Part shown: positions 16,318-24,895 of the stretch, piece by piece | Layout of the letters: each line of letters starts with the position of its first letter | Position numbering within the stretch: the first letter of the stretch is position 1 | Position numbers and translations under genes: made by a program | Notes under the pieces: generated by a model | Told to the model about the DNA's origin: nothing | The model's database searches: none | Seen by the model: only the letters and a program-made list of their open reading frames with translations | Assembly (NCBI GenBank): GCA_945890485.1 | Contig: CAMDCN010000011.1 | Coordinates: 124,001-188,000, forward strand | DNA from: Candidatus Sulfopaludibacter sp. SbA3 | Lineage (GTDB): Bacteria; Acidobacteriota; Terriglobia; Bryobacterales; Bryobacteraceae | Length of the DNA: 64,000 nucleotides | Direction of reading: 5' to 3'

Positions 16318-18384
16318 TTATCCGGGCGTTCGGGCAAACGGTGGGCACCAGCGGGCGAGAATGACTCCCAGCTCCTTCGGTTGCCAAGGCTTGGCCAGGA
16401 AGTCGTCCATGCCACATTCCCGGCAACGTTGCCGCTCGACGGTCAGGACACTCGCGGTCATGGCGACGATGGGCGTTCGGGTCCCACCCGCTTCCCTTCG
16501 GCGAATCTCCTCGGTCGCCGCATAGCCATCCATCTCGGGCATCTGGCAATCCATCAGGATCAGGTCGAAACTCTCGCGGGACTTCAGGTCAACAGCCTCC
16601 CGGCCGTTGCCGACGTTGACCACGTCACAGCCGAAGCGGTCCAAAATGGCGTTCGCGATCCGGCGGTTGACTAGGTTGTCTTCAGCGACGAGAACTCGGG
16701 GCCGCAGCCCATGTGCCGGAGTCCAGGCGGGATCCGGGCGTGCCGCGGTAGCGGGCGCCGTGGTCAACGGGAAGGGCAGGGTGACGGCAAAGTTAGAGCC
16801 CTGGCCTGGTTGGCTGGTGACACGAATACTGCCCCCCATTGCCTTGATGAGGCGCTTGGTGATGGCCAGTCCGAGGCCCGTCCCGCCGAAGCGGCGGGTG
16901 GTCGTGGCGTCGGCCTGACGAAAGGGTTCAAAGACCACATCCAAGCTCTCCGGCGCGATACCAACTCCTGTATCGGCCACAGTCAGGCGGAGGGTAGCGG
17001 AGTCGCTTCCACGGTCGTGGACCGTCCATTGGACATTGACCGAGCCCGCATCGGTGAACTTCAATGCATTCCCGATCAAGTTCACCAAGACTTGGCGAAT
17101 GCGGGATGGGTCTCCGAGTACCCAAGCCGGGAGTGCGGTGTCGAAATCCACAGTCAACTGGAGACGCTTCTCGCCGGCAAGCGCCGCGAAACTATCAATC
17201 ACCTCGCGCGTCAGGGCCGCGGGCGAGAACCGAAGGGACTCGATGACCAAGCTCCCGGCTTCGATCTTCGAGAGATCGAGCACGCCGTTGAGGATGCTCA
17301 AGAGGGCTTGGGCCGACGACTCAATGGAGGCTCCGAGCTCCCTTTGTTCGGGTTGCAGTGGCGTCGCCAGTAGCAGGTTGGTCAGGCCGAGAACCCCGTT
17401 CATGGGCGTACGGATCTCGTGGCTCATGGTCGCCAGAAAGGTCGATTTGGCCTGGTTGGCACGCTCGGCCTCCCGGCGGGCCGCGCGCACGCGGCCTGCC
17501 TGCCAGGAGGTGACGGCGGCAAAAACCAGCGCACCGAGAATGCCGAACTGGAGCAACTGCGCCCAGCGTTCGGAGGAGGCCAGTTGCATGAGCCATTCCG
17601 TGCTCCCGAGGCCAATGGGATAACGGGATGCAATACGGCCGAGCGTTCCGTCGACGGCCATCCGATCGATCTCGCGCCGGAGCGCCAGAGCGTGCACCTC
17701 CATGCCGGGGGCGGCTGCGGTGGAAACTTCGGTTCTCGTGCTGGGTAGGTAGACGGCGCTGAAGGCGGCTCCTCGACACGCCTGTGTGCGGTTCATTGCC
17801 TGGGCGACGAACGAGCGCTGATCCATGAACACCTGATCGACCTCGCCCCGGCAGAGGGCATCGAACAGAAGGTCTCGATCGGGGTATTTCCGGATCGTGG
17901 CGCTGGGACGGACCTGCTTGATGAGGAAGCTCGGAACCGGAGCGTTCATGACTCCGATGACGTCTTCCTTGGGCGCCGTGGGTGTTGAGAGGAAGATCAG
18001 CCCAAAGTAGGACTCCGCCCAAGGGCTGGTGAAGTAGAGTTTCTCCACCCTGGGTGGTGTCATGGACAGGCTTCCCCAGAGATCGAGTTCCCCGGTAGAA
18101 AGCATCTCTTCGGGCCCGCGGGCGGCGCGAACCCATTCAATGCGCATCCCCAAACGCTTGGCCGCCGCACTGATAACTTCCGGGCCTAGGCCGCCTATGC
18201 TTCCGTCCGGGGAGTGGATCTCAAAGGGAGGGCCGTGCCAAGTACCAACCCGCAACGGGCGATGAGGTAGCGCGGAACTGGTCGTCCAGAAATACACAGT
18301 CGCGGCTATTCCAGCGACTCCGACCAGTAGGAAGAGGAGACGAGGAGTTCCGGTCGTGAGCAAATACTGGAGCCATCGGGCCAT
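16318..18384 (-). CDS. Hybrid sensor histidine kinase with periplasmic solute-binding sensor domain
   Basis: This 688-residue membrane sensor has TM1 at about 15-35, a family-3 solute-binding domain (about 42-262, with GLGPEV and [14 protein letters not shown]), and TM2 at 277-295. The dimerisation domain carries His322 in [11 protein letters not shown]. The HATPase domain has [16 protein letters not shown] and GTGLGL, and a C-terminal receiver domain has phospho-acceptor Asp612 ([14 protein letters not shown]). The sensor is like those of BvgS/EvgS. It should bind a small solute, perhaps an amino acid, and pass phosphate internally. No Hpt domain or separate response regulator is present nearby, so the output partner is encoded elsewhere. 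It is divergent from the carbonic anhydrase gene. Confidence 0.92.
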   Translation of the reverse strand: MARWLQYLLTTGTPRLLFLLVGVAGIAATVYFWTTSSALPHRPLRVGTWHGPPFEIHSPDGSIGGLGPEVISAAAKRLGMRIEWVRAARGPEEMLSTGELDLWGSLSMTPPRVEKLYFTSPWAESYFGLIFLSTPTAPKEDVIGVMNAPVPSFLIKQVRPSATIRKYPDRDLLFDALCRGEVDQVFMDQRSFVAQAMNRTQACRGAAFSAVYLPSTRTEVSTAAAPGMEVHALALRREIDRMAVDGTLGRIASRYPIGLGSTEWLMQLASSERWAQLLQFGILGALVFAAVTSWQAGRVRAARREAERANQAKSTFLATMSHEIRTPMNGVLGLTNLLLATPLQPEQRELGASIESSAQALLSILNGVLDLSKIEAGSLVIESLRFSPAALTREVIDSFAALAGEKRLQLTVDFDTALPAWVLGDPSRIRQVLVNLIGNALKFTDAGSVNVQWTVHDRGSDSATLRLTVADTGVGIAPESLDVVFEPFRQADATTTRRFGGTGLGLAITKRLIKAMGGSIRVTSQPGQGSNFAVTLPFPLTTAPATAARPDPAWTPAHGLRPRVLVAEDNLVNRRIANAILDRFGCDVVNVGNGREAVDLKSRESFDLILMDCQMPEMDGYAATEEIRRREAGGTRTPIVAMTASVLTVERQRCRECGMDDFLAKPWQPKELGVILARWCPPFARTPG

Positions 18385-18484
18385 AGTTTGTCCCTAGCAG
18401 CGTATCGGTAGCAATTCACGAAAGATTAGCAGACGAAAGAATAGATGTGCATTCCGGCGAAGGTTCAGGAATAATTATTTCTTA

Positions 18485-19126
18485 ATGACATACGACGAAG
18501 TACTCGCACACAACCGCCGCTGGGCCGCCGAGAAAGCGAAGGATCCCAGTTATTTTCCCGAACTGGCCGCTGAGCATAGCCCCGACTTCCTGTATATCGG
18601 TTGTTCGGATAGTCGCGTACCGGCGGAAGACATTCTAGGGGTTCCGCCGGGCGAGATATTTGTCCACCGGAATGTTGCCAATATTGTGGCCAATACAGAC
18701 TTGAATGTGATGGCGGTGATTGAATATGCCGTGACCCATCTGCAGGTTAAGCACATTCTGGTGTGCGGCCACACGCATTGCGGCGGGGTGAAAGCCGCCA
18801 TGGAAGCTAAGGATCTGGGCCTGCTAAACCCGTGGCTGCGGAACGTGCGGGACGTCTATCGGATGCACAAAGACGAGTTGAACGCGATTAAAGACGGCTG
18901 GGCGCGCTATGACCGGTTAGTGGAGTTGAGTGTCATCGAGCAATGCATTAACGTCATCAAAACCGCCGCCGTGCAGCACTCATTTGCCAAGTATGGCTTT
19001 CCCACTGTACACGGCTGGGTCTTTGATTTGGAAACCGGGCTCATCAATGATCTCGATATCAACTTCGAGGAGCGGCTCCACGAGTTGGACGAGATTTACA
19101 ACCTGACTGATAAGCCCTGGTTCTAG
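18485..19126 (+). CDS. Beta-class carbonic anhydrase
   Basis: This enzyme interconverts CO2 and bicarbonate. The 213-residue protein has the zinc ligands Cys40, His96 and Cys99, and the Asp42-Arg44 dyad in CSDSR. GHTHCGGV is the second family motif. No signal peptide is present, so it is cytoplasmic and probably supplies bicarbonate to carboxylases. The leader just before the ATG is AT-rich (AATAATTATTTCTTA) and contains only a distant AGGAA, so translation initiation may rely on an unstructured leader. It is separated from the divergent histidine kinase gene by 100 bases, which should hold both promoters. Confidence 0.95.
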   Translation: MTYDEVLAHNRRWAAEKAKDPSYFPELAAEHSPDFLYIGCSDSRVPAEDILGVPPGEIFVHRNVANIVANTDLNVMAVIEYAVTHLQVKHILVCGHTHCGGVKAAMEAKDLGLLNPWLRNVRDVYRMHKDELNAIKDGWARYDRLVELSVIEQCINVIKTAAVQHSFAKYGFPTVHGWVFDLETGLINDLDINFEERLHELDEIYNLTDKPWF

Positions 19127-19129
19127 CCG

Positions 19130-20200
19130 CTATTTCACTTGTTCGAGAATGGCAAAGTCGCCCGGGTTCCAAGCCTGGGCGATGATGAACAGCTTGCCGC
19201 CTTGTTTCTTGATGACGGCGTTGTGGATGTGCTGGAAGTTGGACAGTCCTAAGTCCTCTTTCGGCATGATTGTTGAAACCACTTTGTCGTTTTCAAGGAG
19301 GTAAATGGGAGCACCTTTGGTCCGGTCGGGCCCATGAAGCGCGCCAACGACGGCAAACTTATCCAGGTACTGAATGTCGCAGGGGAAGGATCCCTTGGGC
19401 AGACTGAGCGTGGAGAGGTATTCGCCGGTGCGGCTGTAACGGTCGATCTCGGAGTTCGGGCGGTCGGCGACGTCTATCCGGGTGGTGCCCGGCGGGATCG
19501 TGACGCCGTGGCCGGTGCCGAGCTGGCCGGGTCCGGTGCCGCGACCGCCGAAGGCGAGCGGGTTCCAAGTGGCCGCAAAGGGGCTGGTGGAGTTGATCTT
19601 AGCCGTCAGGACGTAATCCAGTTTGGAGTAGCCCGTCGGGATATAGAAGAGACCATCGAGTTGTTCGACGTCAGTGGGGACGAAGGCGCCGCCGCCGGCG
19701 AAGTATTCATTGGCCGTGGGGTTACCCATGTCGGTCTTGGGCGCTGGGGCGTTGAGGGTGCCGAGGAGCTTGCCGTCCATCGCGGTTGTGAAAATCTTGC
19801 CCACGGAGTTGCCGGGGAAGGAGAGCAGCGGGGTACCGTCCTTCGTCTTCCAGAACAGCGCGTTGTGCATGTTGGTATCCCGCATCGAGGGATCCGTCGG
19901 CAGGAGCGTCGTGGTCTTCAGGTCGGAGCTGATCCGGATGATGCCCGCGCCGGGGAGGGCGAAATAGATGTCGCCTTTGCCTTTGCGGCTGTCGATGGCG
20001 AAGCCGCCGTGCGCGGCCTTCAGCACCTTCTGCGCTTCGGCGGGGAGGTGAGACGAATTGAAGAGGACGCGGAATTTGTACTTGCCGTCGCCACTGACAT
20101 TGCCCGCTTGTCCAAGAACGGAGGAGGGGCCGCCTGGGGCGAGATGCCATGCCAAAGCGAGAAGGGCAATCGAAAGGGTGAGGCTAAAAAATCGTTTCAT
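19130..20200 (-). CDS. Secreted protein, possible beta-propeller
   Basis: I do not recognise a named family for this 356-residue protein. It starts with a signal peptide (residues 1-30, ending SSVLGQA). The remainder is beta-rich with repeated turns such as GDIYFALPGAGIIRIS, DGTPLLSFPGNSVGKIF and GLFYIPTGYSKLDYV, consistent with NHL/six-bladed propeller folds. No catalytic motif is visible. The final residues include SNFQHIHNAVIKKQGGKLFIIAQAW, given here only as a landmark region (in two parts: SNFQHIHNAV and KLFIIAQAW). It converges on the carbonic anhydrase gene with a three-base gap. Confidence 0.6.
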   Translation of the reverse strand: MKRFFSLTLSIALLALAWHLAPGGPSSVLGQAGNVSGDGKYKFRVLFNSSHLPAEAQKVLKAAHGGFAIDSRKGKGDIYFALPGAGIIRISSDLKTTTLLPTDPSMRDTNMHNALFWKTKDGTPLLSFPGNSVGKIFTTAMDGKLLGTLNAPAPKTDMGNPTANEYFAGGGAFVPTDVEQLDGLFYIPTGYSKLDYVLTAKINSTSPFAATWNPLAFGGRGTGPGQLGTGHGVTIPPGTTRIDVADRPNSEIDRYSRTGEYLSTLSLPKGSFPCDIQYLDKFAVVGALHGPDRTKGAPIYLLENDKVVSTIMPKEDLGLSNFQHIHNAVIKKQGGKLFIIAQAWNPGDFAILEQVK

Positions 20201-20225
20201 GCGGATAGAAGACCTACCCCGCTAT

Positions 20226-20684
20226 TCAATCACATCCACGGGTGAAGAGGAGCGTGATTTCGCGGGCATCGCGGTCAAGGGACCTGCCGGCGAAGTATCC
20301 ACCGACGGCAACTGCGACGGCGACGGGGCCCCAGGCGCTTTGGAGCGCTTCGGCACTCCCTGTAGAAGCGGCGCCGATGGCAACAGTGGAATAGAATCCG
20401 ATCACTGTGCCTAAAACGCGGCCGCGGACGCGGCGACGGCTGGCGCGGACCGATCGAATCTGTTGGCGGGCGACGGTTCGGGATTTGCCATTCGTATGGG
20501 TAATGGTGACGGCGTCCGTGGTGACGGCGGCCCAGGCGCCGGAGATCCGCTCGCCGGAGAGGAGGTGGACGTCAATGAGGCGGCCAGCCAATGCTTGCGG
20601 CGCCCGGCACCATTCGACCCTCTCCTGTGCGCCTTCCGCGGCCAGCGGAAGGATGAGTAGAAACAGGAAGAAGACAGTTCGCAT
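20226..20684 (-). CDS. Exported membrane protein with Sm-like beta segment
   Basis: This 152-residue protein begins with a signal sequence (MRTVFFLFLLILPLAAEG). A short strand-rich segment follows, VHLLSGERISGAWAAV with VTITHTNGKSRTV, whose pattern is like a small LSM-type barrel. Basic residues come next (RASRRRVRGRV), and then glycine-rich hydrophobic stretches (GTVIGFYSTVAIGAAS and VAVAVAVGGYFAG) that probably insert in the membrane. The start at the ATG complement of 20682-20684 is chosen because it opens the signal sequence; the frame stays open further upstream but without signal or conservation. The function is unknown. Confidence 0.55.
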   Translation of the reverse strand: MRTVFFLFLLILPLAAEGAQERVEWCRAPQALAGRLIDVHLLSGERISGAWAAVTTDAVTITHTNGKSRTVARQQIRSVRASRRRVRGRVLGTVIGFYSTVAIGAASTGSAEALQSAWGPVAVAVAVGGYFAGRSLDRDAREITLLFTRGCD

Positions 20685-20725
20685 ACTCAGACGGTAAGCG
20701 CTTCCGCCGCCGCGTCGCGGCAGGA

Positions 20726-21550
20726 TTAGGACGGTTTCTGAACTGCCACAACACGAAACACGTGATGCGGGGTGGCCGCGGGGAGTAACCCGGCGGCTAC
20801 GGCGTCCGCGCCGATGGAGCCGCACAGTGAGAGTCCATCGATGCCATTCGCGTGCCGTGGATTGCGGAGTAGAACAAGGTCCGGTGAGACTCCGAGAGCG
20901 GAAAGGATGCGGGCCGACCAATCGAGAATGGTGGGTGAGATGGACACGACAGCCAACAGCGTGTTTTCCGGTGGGCGGCGTGCGCTGGCGAGCATTTCTT
21001 CGAGCGACACCAGGCGCACCGGGAGGACGCTCTGGCCAAGTTCCGGGAGGCGTCCGGCGCTGGCCCAGAGCTGATACCCAGGCGGCGGCTCGGCGCTGGA
21101 GGCGAAGTGGACTGGCTCGCCCCACTGCGCCGAAAGCTCGGCTGCAATCACCTCGGCGAGTGCGGGATCCGGGTCGATGACGGCGCGCGGAGGGGCAGGC
21201 GAAAGATGGACGGCCCGAGTAAGGGCGTCCAGCACGGCGGTTGGCGGGTGGCCGGCCGCTTCTGCTTCGGCCAGGAACCTTTCTACAATCGCGTCGAGCG
21301 AGTGCGAAGGCGGTCGGGAGCGGACGTAGACTCCACTGCCGGGTCGCTGTTCTACCCAGCCCCGGACGGTGAGCTCCTGATAGACGGTGCTGATGGTATT
21401 GGCATGCAGGCCGAGACGGCGCGCCAATTGCCGAACGCTGGGCAGCCGGTCACCAGGCTCGAAACGGCCGCTGAAAATAGAAAGGAGCAACTGAGAGATC
21501 AGTTGCTCCTTGATGGTCGTTGTTGTGCCGCGCGCGACCCAGAATCGCAT
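20726..21550 (-). CDS. GntR-family transcriptional regulator (YtrA-like HTH)
   Basis: This 274-residue DNA-binding protein has an N-terminal GntR winged helix-turn-helix (about residues 10-78): IKEQLISQLLLSIFSG, LPSVRQLARRLGLHANTIS, and the wing GSGVYV. The C-terminal 190 residues are not the aminotransferase domain of MocR proteins and not a clear FadR or UTRA domain; I cannot assign them. It starts 15 bases after the end of TonB receptor 1 on the same strand, and may regulate that receptor or be co-transcribed. A TAAACT box at 21557-21562 (complement) lies six bases before the ATG, with no Shine-Dalgarno sequence. Confidence 0.82.
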   Translation of the reverse strand: MRFWVARGTTTTIKEQLISQLLLSIFSGRFEPGDRLPSVRQLARRLGLHANTISTVYQELTVRGWVEQRPGSGVYVRSRPPSHSLDAIVERFLAEAEAAGHPPTAVLDALTRAVHLSPAPPRAVIDPDPALAEVIAAELSAQWGEPVHFASSAEPPPGYQLWASAGRLPELGQSVLPVRLVSLEEMLASARRPPENTLLAVVSISPTILDWSARILSALGVSPDLVLLRNPRHANGIDGLSLCGSIGADAVAAGLLPAATPHHVFRVVAVQKPS

Positions 21551-21556
21551 GCGGCT

Positions 21557-21562
21557 AGTTTA
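21557..21562 (-). promoter_or_regulatory. Candidate -10 box of a leaderless promoter for the GntR gene
   Basis: Read on the minus strand, TAAACT ends six bases before the ATG at 21550. It overlaps the last codons and stop of TonB receptor 1. It would allow separate transcription of the regulator. No convincing -35 was found. Confidence 0.3.
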
Positions 21563-21565
21563 GCC

Positions 21566-24500
21566 TTAGAACGCCAGGCGGAGCGCGAATTGGATCTCGC
21601 GCGCCGGGCCGTTCAAGCCGGTGATGGTGCCGAAGCCACCCGCCGAGCGGTTGCCGTTCGGGTTGCCCAGGTTCGTTTTGTTCAGGAAGTTGAACGCTTC
21701 CATACGGAACTCCGCTTTGAACTTCTCGGTGATGTGGAAGTCTTTGTGGAGACCGAAGTTCATCTGGTGCAGCGACGGGCCGCGGACGATGTTCCGGCCG
21801 GCGTTTCCGAAGGGGAACCGGGGGTCGGTCGGGATGGAAACCACGGTGGGATCAAGCCAGCGCGACACGGAACGCTGACCCTCGGGGAGCAACGGGTTGC
21901 CGGTGATGTTCGGCCGGTATGTGGGAGCGCCGCTCACCTGGAACTGCGCCGAGGGGCTCCAGCTCAGGTTAACAGGGGTGCCGCTGCCAGCGAAGTTGAT
22001 GGCCGAAAGCCGCCAGCCGCCAGCCACGAGGTCGGCCGCCTTGTTCCAATCGGTACCAAACGAACGGCCCTTGCCGAAGGGCAGGTCGTAGAGGAACGTC
22101 GTCACGTTGTTGAAGGGCTGATCGTAACCGCTCAGGCCCTTCTCGGCGGCGAGGTTGTTGTAGTTGACGCGGCTGTTGTCGCCATTCTGGGATTCGAGAT
22201 GTCCCGAGGCGTTGTCGATGGCCTTGGACCAGGTGAACGAATTCAGAAAGTAGAAGCCATTCGAGAACTTCCGCTCCACCTTCGCCTGAAAGGCATGGTA
22301 GTCGAGGAAGCCGCCGGGGAAGGCCGACTGGATGTAGCTGAAGCCCTGGATGGGCCGGCGGGCGTCAACGGGGAGGTTCTGGCCGGGCTGATTTACCCGG
22401 GCGGTGTTGAGGTCGCCGAGGATCATCATGTTGCGGCCAAAGGTGCCGACGTAGCCGAGGTCGAGAACCAGGCCTTCCGCAAGCTCACGTTGGATGGTGA
22501 AGTGCGTGCTCTTCACCGAAGCTGACGGCAGATCAAAGGGAATCTGGTTGGTGCGGACGGTGTTGGTGCGCACGTTTGAGATATCGAGGAAGTTGTTGGG
22601 GAAGCCGCGCTCGAACGGCAGGAAGCAGGTAGCCGGGTTAAAGTTGCCGGTGGAGGGGCAGAGTTGCTGGCCGCCATTCGGAACGGCCGGGGCTACCTGG
22701 CTGATGTTCGGGCCCAAAATAAATGGGAGGTTGAATGCAAGAAGGTTTTCGCCGCCCAGCCGGTTAAAATGGATGTAGCTGACGCCGAAGGCGGCGCGGA
22801 TGACGGTTTTATCGTTAAGCGTATATGCCGCGCCGATGCGGGGACCGACGTTGTTGCGATCCGGGTTGACGAGCGAGCGATCGCGGAGCGAGCCGTCCTT
22901 GGCGAGCACGACGGTGTTGGTGGAGGGGTCGAAGTTGGCCATGCGGTTGCCGCCTTCCCATTGCGGGGTGGCGAACTCATAGCGGAGGCCGAGGTTCAGC
23001 GTGAGCCGGCGGGAGACCTTAAAGTCGTCCTGCAGGTAGAGGAAGTGCATCCGCTGCCGGTAGTTGACGATGGTCGCCGTGTTCAAGGAGTAGTTGGAAC
23101 GAGCACCGAAAAGGTAATCGGCCATAAACTGCCGGTCGTCATTCGGGGTGCCGGGGGCCTGGGAGAAACGGCCGCTAAAACCGACGCTGCCGTACTTCGG
23201 GTTGAAGTCATCGATGTCGGTGTCGATGCTCTGATACTCGTAGCCAGCCTTCAGACTGTGTTTGCTGAGAATCTTGGAGTAGTTGACCTTGGGATTGATG
23301 ACGAATGGGTTCTGGAACTGGGGGTTCGAGTTCTGAACACCGAGTGCCGTGAAGCCGTTGATGCTGGACGCCATCACGCCGCCGGTGAAGCGGGGGTCGT
23401 TGGGGATGTTGGGGATGCCAAACCGCTCGCCGATGGTGGGAGTGCCCACGAACAGAGGGAACTTGCCGCCTTCGGTGCGGGAAATGCCGGTACGGATCTC
23501 GATGAGCGAAGTGGGGCTGAGCGTGTACGTGCTGCCAATGGCCATCTGTTCGTTGCGAACGCGGACGGTCCCGTTGGCGTTGCCGCCGGAAGCGCCGGGA
23601 ATGGCCGGGGGTTCAAGGTTGTTCATCAGCCGGTGGCTGTAGCGAACGAAAGCCGTCCACTTGTCGTTGAAGTACTGGTCGTAGCGGATGTCGCCCTTGT
23701 CGTTCTGGTCGGTCCGGCGCGGCTGGGATTCGAAGTTGTTGCCGACGCCCAGCGGTCCGGTGCCGGCGCGGTTCGGCGCAGGCAGATCGGCGAGGATTTC
23801 GCGAGCCGATCGCGTAATGGCGCTGGCCGGAATTACGCCGTTGCTGTAAACCTCACCCGTATAGGGGTTGCGAATGGGGATACCCATATTGCCTTGCCGC
23901 ATCGCGAGCGTCGGCAGCGTTGCGTAGGTGATGGTGCGGCTGACGCGGCGGAAGCCCTCGTAGTCGCCGAAGATGAACATCTTGTTTTTGACGAGCGCTC
24001 CGCCCATAGCAACGCCGAACTGGTTTTGGATCAGCGTCGGCTTCTGATTATTCACGGGCTTGAAAAAGCCGGTGGCGTTCAGGGACGTATTGCGCAGGTA
24101 CTCCCACGCGGAGGCGTGGAGATCGTTGGCCCCGCTGCGAATCGAAGCATTGATGACAGCGCCGCCGGCGCGGCCAAACTCGGCCGAGAAGTTGTTGGTT
24201 TCGAGGCGGAACTCTTGCACGGCATCCGGGGTGATCTGGACGACCTGATTCGAGAAGCCCTGGTTCGATGTTCCATAAGAATTGTTGTCGACGCCGTCGA
24301 CGACAAAGTTGTTCTGGGAGCTGCGCATCCCGTTCACGTTGAACGAGGCGTCGCGAGAGTTGGCGATGCCGCTGCGGCGGACGCCGGGGGCGAGCAGCGC
24401 AAGGTCGGCGTAGGCGCGACCATTCAGCGGTAGGTTGACGACCTGTTGGGTGCCGACGACAGTACCGCGGGAACTGGTATCGGTTTCGAGGATCTGGGCA

Positions 24501-24853
24501 GCCGAGTTAATGGTGACGCTTTCCGTGGTGGCGCCGACTTCGAGCTGCAGGTCGACACGCTGGCGCGCATTGACGGCAACTTCAAATTCCTGGGCGACAG
24601 CGGTCTTGAACCCACTGGCTTCCGCGGCGATTTTGTAGCGGCCGACACGGACGGTGAGGAACTGATACGTGCCGGTGCCGTCGGTCTCCGAAGAGGCTTC
24701 GACGCCGGTACGAACGTTGGTGAGCTTCAGTTTGGCGTTGGGAACTCCGAGTCCGGAGGAGTCGCGAACGACACCCAGGACGGTGGCGGAGTCAAATTGC
24801 GCAAACAAGGGCATGGCCATGGAGGCCAGCAAAAAACACGAGATTCTACTCAT
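21566..24853 (-). CDS. TonB-dependent receptor 1 (carboxypeptidase-regulatory-like N-domain)
   Basis: This is a 1,095-residue outer-membrane transporter. It has a signal peptide (1-18) and an N-terminal carboxypeptidase-regulatory-like domain (about 20-105, with TVLGVVRDSSGLGVPNAKL). A plug domain with NLPLNGRAYADLALL and FSAEFGRAGGAVINASIR comes next, and a large beta-barrel ends in a terminal Phe (ALRLAF), the BAM recognition signature. Such receptors import large or scarce nutrients using TonB energy; the ligand is unknown. No TonB, ExbB or ExbD gene is nearby. A GntR regulator follows downstream. Upstream of the ATG there is a GGCTAC/GTAGCC inverted repeat and no clear ribosome-binding site. 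Confidence 0.9.
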   Translation of the reverse strand: MSRISCFLLASMAMPLFAQFDSATVLGVVRDSSGLGVPNAKLKLTNVRTGVEASSETDGTGTYQFLTVRVGRYKIAAEASGFKTAVAQEFEVAVNARQRVDLQLEVGATTESVTINSAAQILETDTSSRGTVVGTQQVVNLPLNGRAYADLALLAPGVRRSGIANSRDASFNVNGMRSSQNNFVVDGVDNNSYGTSNQGFSNQVVQITPDAVQEFRLETNNFSAEFGRAGGAVINASIRSGANDLHASAWEYLRNTSLNATGFFKPVNNQKPTLIQNQFGVAMGGALVKNKMFIFGDYEGFRRVSRTITYATLPTLAMRQGNMGIPIRNPYTGEVYSNGVIPASAITRSAREILADLPAPNRAGTGPLGVGNNFESQPRRTDQNDKGDIRYDQYFNDKWTAFVRYSHRLMNNLEPPAIPGASGGNANGTVRVRNEQMAIGSTYTLSPTSLIEIRTGISRTEGGKFPLFVGTPTIGERFGIPNIPNDPRFTGGVMASSINGFTALGVQNSNPQFQNPFVINPKVNYSKILSKHSLKAGYEYQSIDTDIDDFNPKYGSVGFSGRFSQAPGTPNDDRQFMADYLFGARSNYSLNTATIVNYRQRMHFLYLQDDFKVSRRLTLNLGLRYEFATPQWEGGNRMANFDPSTNTVVLAKDGSLRDRSLVNPDRNNVGPRIGAAYTLNDKTVIRAAFGVSYIHFNRLGGENLLAFNLPFILGPNISQVAPAVPNGGQQLCPSTGNFNPATCFLPFERGFPNNFLDISNVRTNTVRTNQIPFDLPSASVKSTHFTIQRELAEGLVLDLGYVGTFGRNMMILGDLNTARVNQPGQNLPVDARRPIQGFSYIQSAFPGGFLDYHAFQAKVERKFSNGFYFLNSFTWSKAIDNASGHLESQNGDNSRVNYNNLAAEKGLSGYDQPFNNVTTFLYDLPFGKGRSFGTDWNKAADLVAGGWRLSAINFAGSGTPVNLSWSPSAQFQVSGAPTYRPNITGNPLLPEGQRSVSRWLDPTVVSIPTDPRFPFGNAGRNIVRGPSLHQMNFGLHKDFHITEKFKAEFRMEAFNFLNKTNLGNPNGNRSAGGFGTITGLNGPAREIQFALRLAF

Positions 24854-24854
24854 A

Positions 24855-24879
24855 GGCTACACAATGGTATCGCGTAGCC
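24855..24879 (-). repeat. Inverted repeat at the start of TonB receptor 1
   Basis: GGCTAC (24855-24860) and GTAGCC (24874-24879) form a six-base-pair stem with a 13-base loop, one base before the start codon on the minus strand. It sits where a ribosome-binding site would be. It could be an operator or an RNA hairpin controlling initiation, or chance. Confidence 0.3.
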
Positions 24880-24895
24880 CATGAATATTGAATGA

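Noticed and set aside
20685-21125. N-terminal extension of the exported Sm-like protein
   Set aside because: The frame runs through the intergenic gap into the GntR gene on the same strand, and the clear signal peptide begins at 20684.
22664-24433. Open frame of 589 codons on the plus strand
   Set aside because: It is antisense to TonB receptor 1 and has no recognisable domain.
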